Positions 52,349-61,330 of a DNA stretch of 64,000 bases are shown one piece after another. Numbering within the stretch: position 1 is the stretch's first letter; every line of letters starts with the position of its first letter. Made by a program: the position numbers and the translations under genes. The notes under the pieces were generated by a model. The model searched no databases. It worked only from the letters and a program-made list of their open reading frames with translations, and had not been told where the DNA came from. Source of the DNA: Euhalothece natronophila Z-M001 (lineage in GTDB: Bacteria > Cyanobacteriota > Cyanobacteriia > Cyanobacteriales > Rubidibacteraceae); NCBI RefSeq assembly GCF_007904085.1, contig NZ_CP042326.1:1488001-1552000 (forward strand). Direction: 5' to 3'.

Positions 52349-52888
52349 ATGAGTAATACTACCTTAGTAACGGAAATTATTGAAGCTAGAAAGACTACTA
52401 CTGAGCAAGCATTAGAAATTTTTGATCAATTAGAGACCATTAATTTAGAATTCATGCTCGGGAGATGGCAAGGTTATGGAGTACACACCAATCATCCCAT
52501 GGATGGTTTATTAGAAACCTTTAACTGGTATGGCAAAGAGTTTGTAGATTTTGATCAAGTTCATCCATTATTGTTTCTTAATCGTCAAAATCAACCGATT
52601 AAAATTGATCCCAATCCGACATTAATGAATTTATCAGCAAAACTTAATTTTCCCAAAGAAAGCTGGCTAGGAACACTTTTTCGTTGGACACTTCCTTTAG
52701 TTAAAACCGAACAATCCAAAGCCAGATTACGGATGATGGAATATCGGGGACAAGTAACTGCAACCATGATGTATGACTACTTACCAATTCATGATCATTT
52801 TCGGAGGATAGATGAGAATACCGTGTTAGGATTGATGGATTTTAAGCGGATATCGCAACCCTTCTTTTTTGTCTTGAAGCGAGATTAA
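52349..52888 (+). CDS. DUF4334 (GXWXG) domain protein
   Basis: The 179-residue protein has the GXWXG motif as MLGRWQGYGVHTNHPMDGLLETFNWYGKEF, split here across residues about 36-65. The C-terminal DUF4334 region has ARLRMMEYRGQVTATMMYD, LPIHDHFRRIDENTVLGLMD and a final FFFVLKRD. It is predicted to be a small lipocalin-like beta barrel that could bind a hydrophobic ligand. Function is unknown throughout the family. It is convergent with the beta-barrel protein gene. Confidence 0.85.
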   Translation: MSNTTLVTEIIEARKTTTEQALEIFDQLETINLEFMLGRWQGYGVHTNHPMDGLLETFNWYGKEFVDFDQVHPLLFLNRQNQPIKIDPNPTLMNLSAKLNFPKESWLGTLFRWTLPLVKTEQSKARLRMMEYRGQVTATMMYDYLPIHDHFRRIDENTVLGLMDFKRISQPFFFVLKRD

Positions 52889-52916
52889 AAAAAGCCACTA
52901 CTGAGAATTAGTGGCT
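52886..52916 (-). terminator. Intrinsic terminator of the beta-barrel gene
   Basis: The stem AGCCACTA/TAGTGGCT (8 bp, eight-base loop) is followed on the minus strand by seven T residues (52892-52886). The T-run overlaps the stop codon of the convergent DUF4334 gene. Confidence 0.75.
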
Positions 52917-52965
52917 AATTATAGTTCGATTACGGGAAAGCTACAGAGTTTTTATGGCAAGGATT

Positions 52966-53535
52966 TTAGAAGCGAAAACCAACGCCAGCTTGTACACTGA
53001 GGGCTGTTCCTCGACTGTTGTTACGGAAACTATCAGTCCCTAGTTTTAAGTCAGTATAGCCAACAAAGTTGTCTTGTAAGACGCTTTCAAATCCACCATT
53101 GATGATAAAGGAGTTTTTGTCACCGAGGGGAGTAAACTCGCCATCACCTCCCACAAAGGAGTATCCTAGACCTGTGTAAACATTAGCGCGATCGCTGACA
53201 GCAAAGTCATAAGTTACACTGGGAACAGCAACGACATTATCTCCGTCAAAAAGAAGGGAACCTCGTCCTGAGAAGGGAAGCTGACGGGTAGCCTGGCGAG
53301 GAACCATAACTCGACCTTGTAAGTTGCCATCAAATTTGCTTTGATCACTATCATCTCTGAGACCAGTACCAAAACCGACACCACCGCCAACATAGTTGCC
53401 ACTAAGACCAGTACGTTGCATCTGATTGGAAGTCATCGTTTCTTCTGCGGCTTGGGCAACTCCAGCTGATGCGAAGGTAACTGTAGCAACAAGAGCGGCA
53501 AGACCAAGAATTTTGAAAGACATTTGATTTTTCAT
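52966..53535 (-). CDS. Secreted outer-membrane beta-barrel-like protein
   Basis: The 189-residue precursor has a clear signal peptide with cleavage after VAQA (about residue 29). The mature part alternates hydrophobic and polar residues, with Gly-rich strands such as GGGVGFGTGLRD, NVYTGLGYSFVGGDG and FIINGGFESVLQDN. It ends in Phe (GVGFRF), as outer-membrane barrels do. About eight strands could fit. It resembles cyanobacterial OmpA-like/surface barrel proteins of unknown function. It has its own terminator. Confidence 0.8.
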   Translation of the reverse strand: MKNQMSFKILGLAALVATVTFASAGVAQAAEETMTSNQMQRTGLSGNYVGGGVGFGTGLRDDSDQSKFDGNLQGRVMVPRQATRQLPFSGRGSLLFDGDNVVAVPSVTYDFAVSDRANVYTGLGYSFVGGDGEFTPLGDKNSFIINGGFESVLQDNFVGYTDLKLGTDSFRNNSRGTALSVQAGVGFRF

Positions 53536-53785
53536 GAGTGAGGGTCAGGTTAAGATGAAAGAAATTACCTGCCTCCAATGTCTTTATTCTACGAAGAGGA
53601 AGCCTAGAGAGTGGGGAAGCAGTGGACTCTTTGGAAGGTGGTCTATAGAAGTGGACAAAACAATTGAGTTTTAATTATGGAGAGAAAAGCCCTAAGGCGC
53701 GATCGCGTTTTTTGGGAATGACTATAATAAGTTCTTTTTGCACCGATTAAGATAGATATATGAAGTGTAACTCCCTTGCATAACC

Positions 53786-56182
53786 TTGATAGAAGCAGAA
53801 ACTCTGGAACTGTTAGAATGGCAACGTTTAGGTGAACATCTTGCCACCTTTACGAGTACGAAATTGGGCGCACGGGCAGCACGAAATCTCCCAATTCCGC
53901 GCGATCGCGACACTAGCTTAATCCTACTGACAGAAACGAAAGAAGTCTATCAGCTAGAACAAGACTTAACCACAGGCTGGAAGTTTGACGGCATTTATGA
54001 TTTTGGTTCAGCGTTAGAACGTGCTGAATATAAGGGAATTTTACAGGGAGAAACCCTCGTTCAAATTGCTAGTACCCTCATGGCAATGCGACGACTACGA
54101 CGGGTGATTGATGACTTAGAAGACTCACCCCGTCTCAAGGAATTAATTTCCCAAGTGAGAACTTACCCAGAGTTAGAACAAGAGATTTACCGTTGTCTAG
54201 ATGAGAAAGGAAAAGTCACTGAACGGGCTAGCCCAAAATTAGGAGAAATTCGGCAGAAAATTAAAGAACGGCGCGATCGCGCTTATCAAAAGCTACAAAA
54301 CATTATCCAACGTCAAGGCGCAGCGGTGCAAGAACCCGTAATTACTCAACGTAGCGAGCGTTTTGTGATTCCTGTGAAAGCAGGACAAAAAGAAGCAATT
54401 CCAGGTATTGTCCATGATAGCTCTAGTACAGGGGCAACCCTCTATATTGAACCCCATTCCGTGGTGGAATTAGGCAACCAACAACGTCAGTATATCCGAC
54501 AAGAACAACGAGAAGAGGAACGGATTTTACAAGCGTTAACCGAACAAGTCGGAGAAGTCAAAGACGATTTAGAACTTCTCCTCGCCATTGCTACCAAACT
54601 CGATTTAGCCACAGCAAGGGCGCGTTATAGTCTCTGGTTAGAAGCCAACCCCCCACGCTTTGTAGAAGCTAATAGCCAAGATCAAATTACGCTGCGTCGT
54701 TTACGCCATCCCCTCTTAGTGTGGCAACAACACCATGAACAAGCAACTCCTGTGGTTCCCATTGATGTGCAAATTAATCCTGAAACTCGGGTAGTGGCAA
54801 TTACAGGGCCCAATACAGGGGGAAAAACTGTCGCCCTAAAAACGGTGGGGTTAGCGGCGTTAATGGCAAAAGTCGGGTTATTTATTCCTGCTAAAGAACC
54901 TGTAGAAATTCCTTGGTTTGAACAAGTTTTAGCTGATATTGGGGATGAACAGTCCCTTGAACAGAGTCTTTCTACCTTTTCTGGGCATATTCAGCGCATT
55001 ACCCGCATTATTGATGCAATTAAAACCCAAGACGAGGAAGAAATTCAAACCGCTTTAGTCTTATTAGATGAAGTGGGCGCAGGCACTGATCCCGCAGAAG
55101 GAAGCGCGATCGCGATCGCGTTATTACAGTATTTAGCCGCGAAAGTCCGTCTCACCATTGCCACCACTCACTATGGAGAATTAAAAGCCCTAAAATACCA
55201 AGATGAGCGGTTTGAGAATGCCTCCGTAGAATTTGATGAAAAAACCCTTTCTCCTACTTATCGGCTGTTATGGGGCATTCCTGGACGTTCTAACGCCCTA
55301 ACTGTAGCAAGTCGTCTCGGATTAGAGTCAGAGATTCTTGATCTAGCAAAAGATCGCATGGCTGGCGGTTCTGAAGATGTCAATCAAATCATTGCTGGGT
55401 TAGAAAAACAACGACGAGAACAAGAAGAAAAAGCCAAAGAAGCCCGTCAACTGGTAGAACAAGCAGAGAAATTTTATCAAGAGGTTTCTAATCGCGCCCA
55501 AGCCTTAGAAGCCAGAGAAGGAGACTTAAAACGTTCCCAAGAAGAAGCCGTCAATCAAGCCGTCAAAGAAGCCAAACAAGAAATTGCCCAAGTGATCAAA
55601 CAATTACAACAGGGGGAAAAAACGGGACAAGCGGCTCAAAAAGCCACAAAAACGGTTAATGACATCGCTTCCCGTCATCTTCCTAAAACAGAACCACCGC
55701 AACCAAAACCTAATTACCAACCGCAGGTGGGAGAAAAAGTCAGGCTGCCAAAATTTGATCAAACAGGAGAAGTCTTAACCCCCCCCAATGCAGAGGGAAA
55801 ACTAACCATTCGATTAGGCATGATGAAAATGACCGTCTCTTTAGCTGATATTGAATCCTTAGACGGAAGAAAGCCCGAAGTACCGCAAAAACAGCAAAAA
55901 GCCACCACTCCTAAAAAGACAAAAAATGAAGCCCCCACGGTTCGCACTGAAAGCAATACTCTCGATATTCGCGGTTATCGAGTTTCACCAGCAGAAAGTC
56001 AATTAGAAAATGCCATTCGCTCTCAAAATGGGGGCGCATTATGGATTGTTCATGGCAAAGGAACAGGAAAACTGCGTCAAGGAGTCCATGAATTTCTGAA
56101 ACAACACCCCCAAGTGGAACGATTTGAACTCGCGCCACAAAATGAAGGGGGAAATGGCGTTACCATTGCTTATTTGAATTGA
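53786..56182 (+). CDS. mutS2: Endonuclease MutS2
   Basis: The 798-residue protein starts at a TTG (MIEAETLELLEWQRLGEHLA). It has the MutS-type core and ATPase with Walker A GPNTGGKTVALK (341-352) and Walker B VLLDEVGAGTDP, then a long coiled coil (about 530-640) and a KOW-like segment. The C-terminal Smr nuclease domain has LDIRGYRV (726-733) and HGKGTGKL (756-763). MutS2 lacks mismatch recognition. It limits recombination and, in Bacillus, rescues collided ribosomes. Confidence 0.95.
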   Translation: MIEAETLELLEWQRLGEHLATFTSTKLGARAARNLPIPRDRDTSLILLTETKEVYQLEQDLTTGWKFDGIYDFGSALERAEYKGILQGETLVQIASTLMAMRRLRRVIDDLEDSPRLKELISQVRTYPELEQEIYRCLDEKGKVTERASPKLGEIRQKIKERRDRAYQKLQNIIQRQGAAVQEPVITQRSERFVIPVKAGQKEAIPGIVHDSSSTGATLYIEPHSVVELGNQQRQYIRQEQREEERILQALTEQVGEVKDDLELLLAIATKLDLATARARYSLWLEANPPRFVEANSQDQITLRRLRHPLLVWQQHHEQATPVVPIDVQINPETRVVAITGPNTGGKTVALKTVGLAALMAKVGLFIPAKEPVEIPWFEQVLADIGDEQSLEQSLSTFSGHIQRITRIIDAIKTQDEEEIQTALVLLDEVGAGTDPAEGSAIAIALLQYLAAKVRLTIATTHYGELKALKYQDERFENASVEFDEKTLSPTYRLLWGIPGRSNALTVASRLGLESEILDLAKDRMAGGSEDVNQIIAGLEKQRREQEEKAKEARQLVEQAEKFYQEVSNRAQALEAREGDLKRSQEEAVNQAVKEAKQEIAQVIKQLQQGEKTGQAAQKATKTVNDIASRHLPKTEPPQPKPNYQPQVGEKVRLPKFDQTGEVLTPPNAEGKLTIRLGMMKMTVSLADIESLDGRKPEVPQKQQKATTPKKTKNEAPTVRTESNTLDIRGYRVSPAESQLENAIRSQNGGALWIVHGKGTGKLRQGVHEFLKQHPQVERFELAPQNEGGNGVTIAYLN

Positions 56183-56352
56183 AACGCACATTTGCATAAT
56201 TGGCTTAAATTCTAAATACAAGCAAAGGAATTGGGATGAATACTTAACCCAATTAACTGTTCATTTCATTTAAAACCAAGAAATGATATCGTATTCAAGC
56301 CGCTCTAAGTTACTATACATTCAGAAACTGTCTTCAATCTAAGGTTGACCAA

Positions 56353-56580
56353 ATGAACAATCCTTCTCTTCGTCAAGAAGTTCGTTACGAACCAGCAACA
56401 GTAATCCCCTTAAAGCAAGATACCTCCCTCATAGACTGGCTAAAAGCCAATAATCGCATAATGGAGGAAAACGTAGAAAGTGAAAACGAGAAATACCTCG
56501 AAGAAGAAGATATTGACCAATTAATGGGAGAAGATTATCGCGGGAGTAATGATCTAATTGATGATAGTGATGTCGGTTAA
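56353..56580 (+). CDS. DUF3134 family small protein
   Basis: The 75-residue cyanobacterial protein starts MNNPSLRQEVRYEPATVIPL, continues KQDTSLIDWLKANNRIM and ends in a strongly acidic tail (EEEDIDQLMGEDY and onward). This pattern matches DUF3134, which is known only from cyanobacteria and has no assigned role. It lies 120 bases before glgP on the same strand. Confidence 0.85.
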   Translation: MNNPSLRQEVRYEPATVIPLKQDTSLIDWLKANNRIMEENVESENEKYLEEEDIDQLMGEDYRGSNDLIDDSDVG

Positions 56581-56700
56581 TTTTGCCAAAGCATAACCAA
56601 CTATTAAGAAATTGGGATACTCCCACAATCGCCTGCACAATAGATAGGCGAAAAATAGTAATAGTCATGTAAGCCTAAAGAATCGGAGACAATAGCGAAG

Positions 56701-59271
56701 ATGAAGCCAATTCGTACATTTAATGTTTCGCCTTCCCTTCCCCCAAAGTTAGAGCCATTAAAAAAGCTCGCTTATAATATCCATTGGGATTGGGATATCG
56801 AAGCTAAGGACCTCTTTCGACGGTTAGACAGTCAATTATGGGAATCTTGTCGCCATAACCCTGTTGCCCTATTAGGAAATATTAGTCAAGTAAGACTAGC
56901 AGAAGTTTGCGAAGATGAGGGCTTTTTAGCCCAAATGAATCGGTCAGTACAACAATTAGAGCGTTACCTTGAAGAGCGACATTGGTTCCAGAAAAACCGC
57001 AAGCACCCTTCTCAACAAGAATGCTATGCCTATTTTTGTGCTGAGTATGGTTTAACTGATTGTCTTCCGCTTTATTCTGGAGGGCTAGGTGTTCTCGCAG
57101 GTGATCATCTCAAGTCTGCCAGCGATCTCGGATTACCGTTAATTGCTGTTGGTTTACTTTATCAAGAAGGGTATTTTTCTCAATACTTGAATGCTGATGG
57201 GTGGCAACAAGAAAGCTATCCCATTAATGACTTCAGTAATATGCCCCTTCACTTAGAACGTAAAGCCGATGGGTCAGAATTACGAGTGGAAGTAGATTAC
57301 CCTGGGCGAACGGTTTATGCTCGGGTTTGGCGCATTGATGTTGGTCTGGTACGCCTCTATCTGCTAGATACCAATATTGAACCCAATTCTGAGTATGACC
57401 ACAATATTACAGACCGCTTGTATGGTGGCGATTTAGATATGCGGATTCACCAAGAGATGATGCTTGGCATTGGTGGTTTCCGTGCGCTCAAAGCCCTTGG
57501 TTATACGCCAACAGTCTTTCACCTCAATGAAGGACACAGTGCATTTTTAGTATTGGAACGGATGCGTCGCTTAATTGAGGATGATGGTCTCAGCTTTGAT
57601 GAGGCAAAACAGGTGGTACAAGCAAGCCAAATGTTTACCACCCATACTCCTGTCTCGGCAGGGTTTGATATGTTTAATCCTGACCAAACCATGTACTATG
57701 TCGGTCATTATGCAGACATCTTTGGTTTATCTCGGGAAGAATTTTTAGCTATGGGGCGTGAGAATACTGGCGATTTATCCTCTCCCTTTAGTATGGCAGC
57801 GTTAGCCCTGCGAACTAGCTCTTTTCTCAATGGGGTGAGTAAGCTTCATGGAGAAGTGTCTCGGGATATGTTTAAGGGGATGTGGAAAGGACTCCCTGTA
57901 GAGGAAGTTCCCATTACCTCCATTACCAATGGCACTCATGCCCGTAGTGTTGTCGCTAAATCGACTCAACAACTTTATGACCGCTATTTGGGGCCAAATT
58001 GGTCAGATAAAGGCCCGGATGATCCCCTCTGGGAAAAAGTTAATTCCATTCCCGATGATGAGCTATGGCGCAATCATGAACGTGCTCGTGCCGATATGGT
58101 AGTGATGGTGCGCGATTGGTTAGGGAAAAAGTTAAGTCAACGTGGCGCTTCCCAAGCAGAATTAGATAAAGCCAAGGAAGTCCTTGATCCTGATGTTTTA
58201 ACCATTGGTTTTGCTCGCCGTTTTGCTACATATAAACGGGCAACTCTTTTCCTACGGGACTTAGATCGCATTAAGAAAATTATTATGGGCAATCCTAATC
58301 GCCGCTTACAGTTTGTGATTGCTGGGAAAGCCCACCCGAAGGATATGCCAGGGAAAGAGTTAATTCGACAGCTGATCCATACTGCTCGTGAAGAAGGAAT
58401 TGAAGATTATTTGGTCTTTGTTCCTGATTATGATACTCATGTGGCTCGTGCTATGGTTTCAGGCTGTGATATTTGGCTCAATACCCCGCGCCGTCCCCGT
58501 GAAGCCTCAGGAACGTCTGGCATGAAGGCAGCAATGAATGGATTGCCGAATCTCAGCATTCTTGATGGTTGGTGGGATGAAGCTGATTACACCGCAACTG
58601 GCTGGGCAATTGGTCAAGGAGAAATTTATGAAGACCAAGAGTATCAAGATGAAGTGGAAGCCAATGCCTTTTATGATCTCTTAGAACAAGAAATTCTGCC
58701 TCTGTTCTATAACCGCGATGCCAATGGCGTTCCCCGTGGCTGGGTGCAGAAGATGAAAAATGCTATTCGTCTGAATACACCACAGTTTAATTCGTCGCGG
58801 ATGTTGCGCGATTACAGTCTCCGTGGTTATTTTCCAGCCAGCGATCGCTATTTCGCAATGAAGGAAAATAATTATGCCAATGCGAAGGATGTGGCGCAGT
58901 GGAAGAAAGAAGTATTTGAACGTTGGTACGATATCACCATTAAAAGTATTGATCTTTCTGACGATAAGGACATCGTTGTTCAAGAGGAAATTGATGTTAA
59001 GGCAGTAGTTGATTTAGCTGGCTTAAAACCTGATGATGTCAGTGTAGAGTTGTACCACGGAAAATTAGATAGTGATGGTGAAATTACTAATGCTAAAGTA
59101 CTTCCGATGGAACACACTGGGAAAACTTCCGATGCGGGAACGATTTATCAAGGTTCAGTAGCTTATGAGTCTAGTGGCTTGCAAGGCTTATCCTTACGAG
59201 TGTTACCCAAAAACCCATACATGGCTCATCCTCATGAGTTAGGGTTAATTCTGTGGGCGAACCAAGAGTAA
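56701..59271 (+). CDS. glgP: Alpha-glucan (glycogen) phosphorylase
   Basis: The 856-residue enzyme releases glucose 1-phosphate from glycogen. It starts with the DUF3417 region (KLAYNIHWDWDIEAKDLFRRL) of the shorter bacterial phosphorylase type, followed by YFCAEYGL and HLNEGHSAF. The pyridoxal-phosphate lysine is Lys609 in SGTSGMKAAMNG. A final domain of about 130 residues (VVDLAGLKPDDVSVELYHG) is also usual for this type. It ends with a strong terminator. Confidence 0.95.
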   Translation: MKPIRTFNVSPSLPPKLEPLKKLAYNIHWDWDIEAKDLFRRLDSQLWESCRHNPVALLGNISQVRLAEVCEDEGFLAQMNRSVQQLERYLEERHWFQKNRKHPSQQECYAYFCAEYGLTDCLPLYSGGLGVLAGDHLKSASDLGLPLIAVGLLYQEGYFSQYLNADGWQQESYPINDFSNMPLHLERKADGSELRVEVDYPGRTVYARVWRIDVGLVRLYLLDTNIEPNSEYDHNITDRLYGGDLDMRIHQEMMLGIGGFRALKALGYTPTVFHLNEGHSAFLVLERMRRLIEDDGLSFDEAKQVVQASQMFTTHTPVSAGFDMFNPDQTMYYVGHYADIFGLSREEFLAMGRENTGDLSSPFSMAALALRTSSFLNGVSKLHGEVSRDMFKGMWKGLPVEEVPITSITNGTHARSVVAKSTQQLYDRYLGPNWSDKGPDDPLWEKVNSIPDDELWRNHERARADMVVMVRDWLGKKLSQRGASQAELDKAKEVLDPDVLTIGFARRFATYKRATLFLRDLDRIKKIIMGNPNRRLQFVIAGKAHPKDMPGKELIRQLIHTAREEGIEDYLVFVPDYDTHVARAMVSGCDIWLNTPRRPREASGTSGMKAAMNGLPNLSILDGWWDEADYTATGWAIGQGEIYEDQEYQDEVEANAFYDLLEQEILPLFYNRDANGVPRGWVQKMKNAIRLNTPQFNSSRMLRDYSLRGYFPASDRYFAMKENNYANAKDVAQWKKEVFERWYDITIKSIDLSDDKDIVVQEEIDVKAVVDLAGLKPDDVSVELYHGKLDSDGEITNAKVLPMEHTGKTSDAGTIYQGSVAYESSGLQGLSLRVLPKNPYMAHPHELGLILWANQE

Positions 59272-59296
59272 TCTTTAAGAAAAATCTGTACATTTT

Positions 59297-59338
59297 CTCC
59301 CATCAAATCAAAGAAAAATCCTGATGGGAGATTTTTTT
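59297..59338 (+). terminator. Intrinsic terminator after glgP
   Basis: CTCCCATCA and TGATGGGAG form a 9-bp stem with a 16-base loop, followed by ATTTTTTT. It lies 25 bases after the glgP stop codon. The CTCCC/GGGAG base and the AATCAAAGA in the loop recall the hairpins at 39718 and 39952. Confidence 0.85.
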
Positions 59339-59431
59339 GTGATTGGTGTCTGTGTTAGTTTCAAGATTAGCCTTAACTTTTTCGTGGGTCGTGATCAGCG
59401 TACATTGCTTTAGCAATTAGAAGTGAGTATT

Positions 59432-59839
59432 TCACGGGATTACTAAAACAGGACAAGGGGAGAGATTAATGACGCGATTACTAACACTTTCATCGGCTTC
59501 TTCTTCTATTAAACCCACTCCCCGACAGCCCATAACAATCAGATCAGCGTTCATTTCATCGGCAACATCACAGATAATAAAGGCTGGACGACCTTCTCGT
59601 TCAAGGGTTTCTGGGCTAATGCTTTGCTCAGTAAACAGAGATTTAACTTGTTCTAGCAGTTCATTGACCGATTCTTGAGAGGTCATTTTTCTGGGATCGG
59701 GTTTTTCTTCGCTTTGGGGTTCAACCACTGAGAGTAATACTAATTGACTATTAAAGTTTTTAACTAGGTTGGTAACGGTTCCTACCGCCTCTTGGGTTTC
59801 GCGGCTGCGATCAATGGGAAAGAGAATGGTCTTAAACAT
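59432..59839 (-). CDS. Universal stress protein, UspA family
   Basis: The ATG at 59839 gives MFKTILFPIDRSRETQEAV and 135 residues; the TTG three codons earlier is not needed. The fold's C-terminal ATP loop is normally GxxGx(9)G(S/T). Here it reads GCRGVGLIEEEADESVSN, with Asp-Glu where the last Gly should be, so ATP binding may be lost. The strand LIVMGCRG and the ending CPVLVIP are typical. Its role under stress is unknown. Confidence 0.9.
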   Translation of the reverse strand: MFKTILFPIDRSRETQEAVGTVTNLVKNFNSQLVLLSVVEPQSEEKPDPRKMTSQESVNELLEQVKSLFTEQSISPETLEREGRPAFIICDVADEMNADLIVMGCRGVGLIEEEADESVSNRVINLSPCPVLVIP

Positions 59840-59951
59840 GATAGACAATCCTTATCAGGACAGAATTTTCTAAAACTAAGCTAACATCAGAATTGACAAT
59901 TAATCTCTTCTCATTCATGATTTGTTAATTGTTCGGTTTATTGAGGGGTTC

Positions 59952-60728
59952 ATGGCAGTTACTATCGCCCAACTTCAGAAGTGGAAACAACAACAACGTC
60001 GAATTACCGTTCTTACGGCTTGGGATTACGCGATCGCGCAAATTTTAGATGAAGCGGGATCGGATGTTATTCTGGTGGGCGATTCCCTTGCTATGACGGC
60101 GTTAGGACATCAAACGACTCTGCCTCTAAGTTTAGAAGCTATGCTTCACCATGCGGCTGCGGTGAAACGAGGGGTTAAACGGGCTTTAGTGGTGTGTGAT
60201 TTACCATTTTTAACCTATCAAGAAAGCTCACAACAGGCAATTCAAAGTGCAGGACGGGTTTTAAAGGAAACAGGAGTGCAAGCGGTAAAATTAGAGGGAG
60301 GAAATGACGCGATCGCGCAAACTGTGGCAACTCTCACTCGCATTGGCATTCCCGTTATGGGACATATTGGCTTAACTCCCCAATCTGTGCATCATCTTGG
60401 CTATCGTCAACAGGGAACCACTTCCGAAACAGCAAAACAAATTTATCAAGAAGCCCTCAATCTCAGTGAAGCGGGAGCTTTTTCTATTGTTCTCGAACAT
60501 ATTCCTAGTGATTTAGCACATGAAATTACGGCTAATATCCCAATTCCTACTATTGGCATTGGAGCCGGAAAATATTGTGATGGACAAGTTTTAGTAACTG
60601 CGGACTTATTAGGGTTAACCCCGAAGCAACCCCCCTTTGCTAAGCCTTATACTAACTTACGAGACATCATTACTACTGCAACTCAAAACTATATTGCTGA
60701 CGTTAAAAACCAAAACTTTCCACCATGA
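59952..60728 (+). CDS. panB: 3-methyl-2-oxobutanoate hydroxymethyltransferase
   Basis: The 258-residue TIM-barrel enzyme makes ketopantoate, the first step of pantothenate synthesis. The ATG at 59952 has GAGGGG upstream and gives [20 protein letters not shown]. Motifs include [35 protein letters not shown] with the Mg2+-binding Asp, VKLEGG, and [14 protein letters not shown]. The stop overlaps the next ATG (ATGA), so translation is coupled to tsaC. Confidence 0.95.
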   Translation: MAVTIAQLQKWKQQQRRITVLTAWDYAIAQILDEAGSDVILVGDSLAMTALGHQTTLPLSLEAMLHHAAAVKRGVKRALVVCDLPFLTYQESSQQAIQSAGRVLKETGVQAVKLEGGNDAIAQTVATLTRIGIPVMGHIGLTPQSVHHLGYRQQGTTSETAKQIYQEALNLSEAGAFSIVLEHIPSDLAHEITANIPIPTIGIGAGKYCDGQVLVTADLLGLTPKQPPFAKPYTNLRDIITTATQNYIADVKNQNFPP

Positions 60729-61327
60729 CGCTCGTTTCTCTTCCTGAACTAATTACTGGGGCAAAACAAGGAAAAGTGGTCAGTTTCCCCACGGATACTG
60801 TTTACGCCTTAGCGGTTTCTCCAGAAAACGCCCAAAACATTTTCCAACTGAAACAACGAGAAGCAAAAAAACCCTTAATTTTAATGGGGGCTTCTTCTCA
60901 ACAATTATGGCGTTATGTACAGGGAAATGACAGAGAATTTCAAATCTGGCAGGCTGTGGCAAATCACTATTTTCCGGGTGCATTAACGTTAGTTTTACCC
61001 AGTTCTTCAGAAGTGCCAAGAACAGTTAACCCTGAAACCCCTGATAGTATTGGGATTCGTGTTCCCAACAGCGCGATCGCGCTCTCTATTTTTGAACAAA
61101 CAGGGGTGCTTGCTACCACCAGTGCCAATCGTTCTGGAGAACCCCCTCTAACCTCCCCAGAAGCTATTAATGAGAGGTTTCCAGAAGTATTAGTTTTAGC
61201 TGATGAAGCAGCAGAAACTCCCAATAGTTTGCCCTCAACTGTTGTCAAATGGATGGGAGAGAGTTGGACAATCCTCCGTCAGGGGAATCTTCCCTTTGAT
61301 TCAGGGGTTATTAATATTTCACGATGA
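60725..61327 (+). CDS. tsaC: L-threonylcarbamoyladenylate synthase (YrdC/Sua5)
   Basis: The 200-residue protein makes threonylcarbamoyl-AMP for the t6A modification of tRNAs reading ANN codons. The YrdC motifs are [23 protein letters not shown] with the ATP-binding Lys/Arg, [17 protein letters not shown] and [11 protein letters not shown]. It is the short TsaC form without the Sua5 C-terminal domain. It overlaps panB by four bases and converges on gyrA with three bases between stops. Confidence 0.93.
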   Translation: MTLVSLPELITGAKQGKVVSFPTDTVYALAVSPENAQNIFQLKQREAKKPLILMGASSQQLWRYVQGNDREFQIWQAVANHYFPGALTLVLPSSSEVPRTVNPETPDSIGIRVPNSAIALSIFEQTGVLATTSANRSGEPPLTSPEAINERFPEVLVLADEAAETPNSLPSTVVKWMGESWTILRQGNLPFDSGVINISR

Positions 61328-61330
61328 AAG

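Noticed and set aside
58681-58983. 100-codon antisense frame in glgP
   Set aside because: It lies fully inside a conserved enzyme gene and has no coding features of its own.
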